DNA from: CAYUVF01 sp964448045
GTDB taxonomy: Bacteria; Bacteroidota; Rhodothermia; Rhodothermales; Salinibacteraceae
NCBI GenBank assembly: GCA_964448045.1
Contig: CAYUVF010000090.1
Coordinates: forward strand, 1-8,382
Direction of reading: 5' to 3'
Length of the DNA: 8,382 nucleotides
Shown here: piece by piece, positions 6,875 to 8,382 of the stretch
Position numbering within the stretch: position 1 is the stretch's first letter
Layout: every line of letters begins with the position of its first letter
Translations under genes and position numbers: made by a program
The notes under the pieces: generated by a model
Seen by the model: the letters and a program-made list of their open reading frames with translations, nothing else
What the model was told of the DNA's origin: nothing
The model's database searches: none

Positions 6875-7346
6875 GCCCCTCAGATAGAGGCTGATCAGGG
6901 CTGGTGTGGATCAGCAGAGTCCTACAGAACGCAGAAGAAAATGGATGGGGGTACCTGCTACCGGTAGAGATGCGCACCAGTGCGACTTCAACCGGTCTTC
7001 TTGGCGTAGACGCAAAAAGGAACATTCGCTCGCTCCGAACCTCTGGAATGCGAGCGCGGGAGAACGGGAGCACAGGTGAAAAGAGGGGAAGAGTAGAAGA
7101 AGGGGAAGGTGACATCCATCTGTTCTTCCTTTCATCGACCCCTTCTCTCATCTACTTCTTATCCTTTCCCACGCGCCCGTGCTCGCCGAGGAACAGCGGA
7201 GCGGAATACCCGCTGAGGCGGCGCACCCCAAGCAGATCGTTTGAACAAGCAAGGGACATGACCGGTCCCGGGGGCACGTCTCTACGGACGTACGACAGGT
7301 ATCCAAACCCTACGATGTATACCGATATCGCGAAATAGAATCGGGA
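6875..7346. other. gene-free intergenic region between rnpB and the OMP gene
   Basis: About 470 bp between convergent rnpB (plus) and the outer-membrane protein gene (minus). Open frames exist on both strands, but none has a recognisable domain, a credible start or the residue composition of the neighbouring proteins. Base composition differs from the genes: there are A/G-rich and C/T-rich runs at 7076-7170. Visible structure: a palindrome CTACCGGTAG (6958-6967), a 7 bp stem CGCTCGC/GCGAGCG (7027-7033 with 7050-7056), a 6 bp stem CAGCGG/CCGCTG (7194-7199 with 7210-7215), and a long imperfect hairpin listed separately. No clear terminator for the minus-strand gene is seen. It could contain decayed sequence, an undescribed small RNA or simply spacer. 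Confidence 0.6.
7068..7184. repeat. long imperfect inverted repeat with purine/pyrimidine arms
   Basis: The outer ends GAGCAC (7068-7073) and GTGCTC (7179-7184) are exact inverted copies. Inside, a purine-rich left arm (about 7078-7105) opposes a pyrimidine-rich right arm (about 7139-7170): AGAAGGGG (7098-7105) pairs with CCCCTTCT (7139-7146), AGTAG (7092-7096) with CTACT (7152-7156), and further A/G-to-T/C pairs with bulges and G-T wobbles fill the middle. The loop is about 33 nt (7106-7138). No T-tract follows at the end, so it is not a standard terminator. A folding calculation was not possible here. Confidence 0.5.
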
Positions 7347-8018
7347 TCAGAAGTAGACCGAGAGGCCGAGGCGCACGGGACGCGCGCCCAGATCGAATCG
7401 ATCGGTCGTTACCTCTTCTTCGGTGCGGCGGCCCATGTCTACCGTCTGGACCTCCCGGCCATACTCCGCGCCGATGCCGTACTCCGCCGTCAGGCTGATC
7501 TGCGCGTGCACAAACCACTCGGCGCCGAGGGCCCCCTCGACCCCGATCGAAAATCCCCGTTGTGTTTGCTCGGGCTGATTGGTACCCTCCTGCTGAATGC
7601 GGGAGAGCCCCAGGGCCGGGCCGAGCCCCCAGTACATCTTCAGATTTCCCTCTGACGCCGGGTAGCGAAGATACTGCACAGTCGCACGAATCAACTGGGT
7701 ATTGCGGTCCTGCGTGCGCGGATCGCCCAATCCGGCGTCACGGGTGCGCTCCTCAAAGCCGATCGACACATCGGTCCCGAAACGGATGGCCTCCGTGGCC
7801 GAGACTTGCTTCTTGGCCGAGAGGGCAGCTCCCTGCAAATCGTCGAGCAGGACATCATCAGTAATCTGGAATTGGAGCGCCCATCGGTCGATCCAATTGA
7901 CTTCGGAATTGGAGGGTTGTGCGTAGGTGACTGAACAGGGGGTGCCTAATAGAACACACAGGAGGGCTGCGGCGAGGCGCCGATGCGCCGCCGAAGCAGC
8001 GATGAAACGAAGAGACAT
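7347..8018 (-). CDS. outer-membrane beta-barrel protein with signal peptide
   Basis: A 223-residue exported protein. The N-terminus is a textbook signal peptide: positive residues to RR (13-14), a hydrophobic core LAAALLCVLLG (15-25), and a likely signal peptidase I site after Ala33 (TYA/Q). The mature part alternates polar and hydrophobic residues in strand-like segments (such as AIRFGTDVSIGFEE, QLIRATVQYLRY, LKMYWGLGPALGL, FSIGVEGALGAEWFVHAQISLTAEYGIGAEYG) and ends in LGARPVRLGLSVYF, a C-terminal beta-signal with terminal Phe as recognised by BamA. With about 190 mature residues it fits an 8- to 10-strand barrel. Function unknown. I chose ATG 8018 because the signal peptide starts there; the frame is open back to 8117 but that part is not signal-like. 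It lies alone, opposite rnpB, with the MITE-like element upstream. Confidence 0.85.
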   Translation of the reverse strand: MSLRFIAASAAHRRLAAALLCVLLGTPCSVTYAQPSNSEVNWIDRWALQFQITDDVLLDDLQGAALSAKKQVSATEAIRFGTDVSIGFEERTRDAGLGDPRTQDRNTQLIRATVQYLRYPASEGNLKMYWGLGPALGLSRIQQEGTNQPEQTQRGFSIGVEGALGAEWFVHAQISLTAEYGIGAEYGREVQTVDMGRRTEEEVTTDRFDLGARPVRLGLSVYF

Positions 8019-8024
8019 AGCGGG

Positions 8025-8054
8025 ATTGTAGCGTCGTATCGTCGAAATTGTGAA
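8025..8054 (-). promoter_or_regulatory. candidate promoter of the OMP gene
   Basis: On the minus strand TTCACA (8054-8049) and TACAAT (8030-8025) are separated by 18 bp, a reasonable sigma-70-like pair. The -10 would sit only 6 bp upstream of the ATG at 8018, implying an almost leaderless message, which makes the call doubtful. No Shine-Dalgarno is present. Confidence 0.3.
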
Positions 8055-8151
8055 TGATGATCCGCCCCCGCCCGGCCCATCGACGAGCGAGCGTGGGACG
8101 CCCCTCGATACGGCCAAAAGTATTCCACCCTGGGGCAGTCCCGGCTGTTGC

Positions 8152-8158
8152 TACCATA
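8152..8158 (+). repeat. target-site duplication, left copy (TACCATA)
   Basis: TACCATA directly abuts the left terminal inverted repeat of the element and recurs directly after the right one. The match can be read as 8 bp (TACCATAA) if the first A of the element is shared. Confidence 0.85.
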
Positions 8159-8366
8159 ACCCAAGTTGTGCCCTAAGAAAAAGGCTGTCATCCCGGACTC
8201 CGATTACCACGGTCAGTCGAGCTGCGCTCTCGAGCCGGGATTTCAACGGAGTTAGCGGCTTATTTCGAGGAGATTATGTCATCAGTCGCGCTGAAGCGCC
8301 CGGGTCCGGGTCAAGCCCGAATCGAGCTGGGCGAGATCACGCCAGTACATGACACACAACTTGGGT
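8159..8366. mobile_element. MITE-like non-autonomous insertion element, about 208 bp
   Basis: The ends are perfect 12 bp inverted repeats: ACCCAAGTTGTG (8159-8170) and CACAACTTGGGT (8355-8366). A second inverted pair, TGTCAT (8186-8191) with ATGACA (8349-8354), lies further in, offset by 15 nt on the left. The element is flanked by TACCATA on both sides. The interior has no credible open reading frame; it has an inverted pair ATCCCGG (8190-8196) with CCGGGAT (8235-8241) and a near-exact internal direct repeat, TCAGTCGAGCTG (8213-8224) and TCAGTCGCGCTG (8282-8293). Without a transposase it would have to be moved in trans by an insertion sequence with matching ends. ACC-type ends with 7-8 bp duplications occur for example in the IS982 family, but the family assignment is inference. 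Confidence 0.8.
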
Positions 8367-8373
8367 TACCATA
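8367..8373 (+). repeat. target-site duplication, right copy (TACCATA)
   Basis: Exact direct copy of 8152-8158, directly after the right terminal inverted repeat. Only 9 bp of sequence remain after it, consistent with an assembly breaking at or near a repeated element. Confidence 0.85.
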
Positions 8374-8382
8374 AAATGGGTT

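Noticed and set aside
7191..7260. Possible tRNA-like or small structured RNA
   Set aside because: Only a 6 bp stem; no TTCGAA-type loop, no acceptor pairing and no cloverleaf.
6904..7338. Possible 144-residue protein downstream of rnpB (plus) and 108-residue one on the minus strand
   Set aside because: GTG start, no recognisable domain, no SD or promoter, low-complexity stretches from the purine/pyrimidine tracts, and both strands equally open.
8190..8241. ATCCCGG/CCGGGAT pair as an independent palindromic repeat (Rickettsia/Wolbachia-like)
   Set aside because: The arms lie wholly inside the terminal inverted repeats and are better treated as internal structure of the same element.
8050..8352. 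100-residue plus-strand frame across the MITE-like element as a transposase remnant
   Set aside because: It begins outside the element, has no transposase motif and is Pro/Ser/Arg-rich; the element looks non-coding.

Overview
This is an 8.4 kb GC-rich bacterial contig whose genes look like those of the Rhodothermota/Bacteroidota line (a Salinibacter- or Rhodothermus-like organism). That placement is an inference. It rests on three things: GC-rich coding sequence, the absence of a convincing Shine-Dalgarno sequence at all seven gene starts (a Bacteroidota habit), and a CT398-type coiled-coil protein whose zinc-ribbon cysteines are mostly lost. The first 35 bases are not genomic. They match the Illumina sequencing adapter exactly, so the window begins at a contig end from an imperfectly trimmed short-read assembly.

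Layout from left to right. (1) 85-2311, plus strand: a two-gene unit of an alpha/beta hydrolase with an N-terminal membrane helix, overlapping by 8 bp a class-V PLP-dependent enzyme related to isopenicillin-N epimerase and EgtE. (2) 2326-3624, minus strand: a 12-helix MFS transporter, tail to tail with that unit. (3) 3730-6328, plus strand: a CIA30-family protein, a Nif3-family dinuclear-metal protein and a CT398/CdsZ-type coiled-coil protein, ending in a strong intrinsic terminator. (4) 6386-6815, plus strand: the class A RNase P RNA (rnpB) with its own terminator. (5) About 470 bp without a credible gene, holding a long imperfect purine/pyrimidine hairpin. (6) 7347-8018, minus strand: a small secreted outer-membrane beta-barrel protein. 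(7) 8152-8373: a roughly 208 bp non-coding element with 12 bp perfect terminal inverted repeats and a 7 bp target-site duplication, i.e. a MITE-like insertion, 9 bp from the end of the window.

Most of the window is chromosomal housekeeping sequence. Nif3, CT398 and rnpB belong to a neighbourhood that recurs in distant bacteria and may be functionally linked. I see no defence system, CRISPR array, phage or biosynthetic cluster. The points most worth a second look are the MITE-like element, the degenerate zinc ribbon, the hydrolase without an obvious catalytic histidine, the unexplained hairpin and the adapter contamination.
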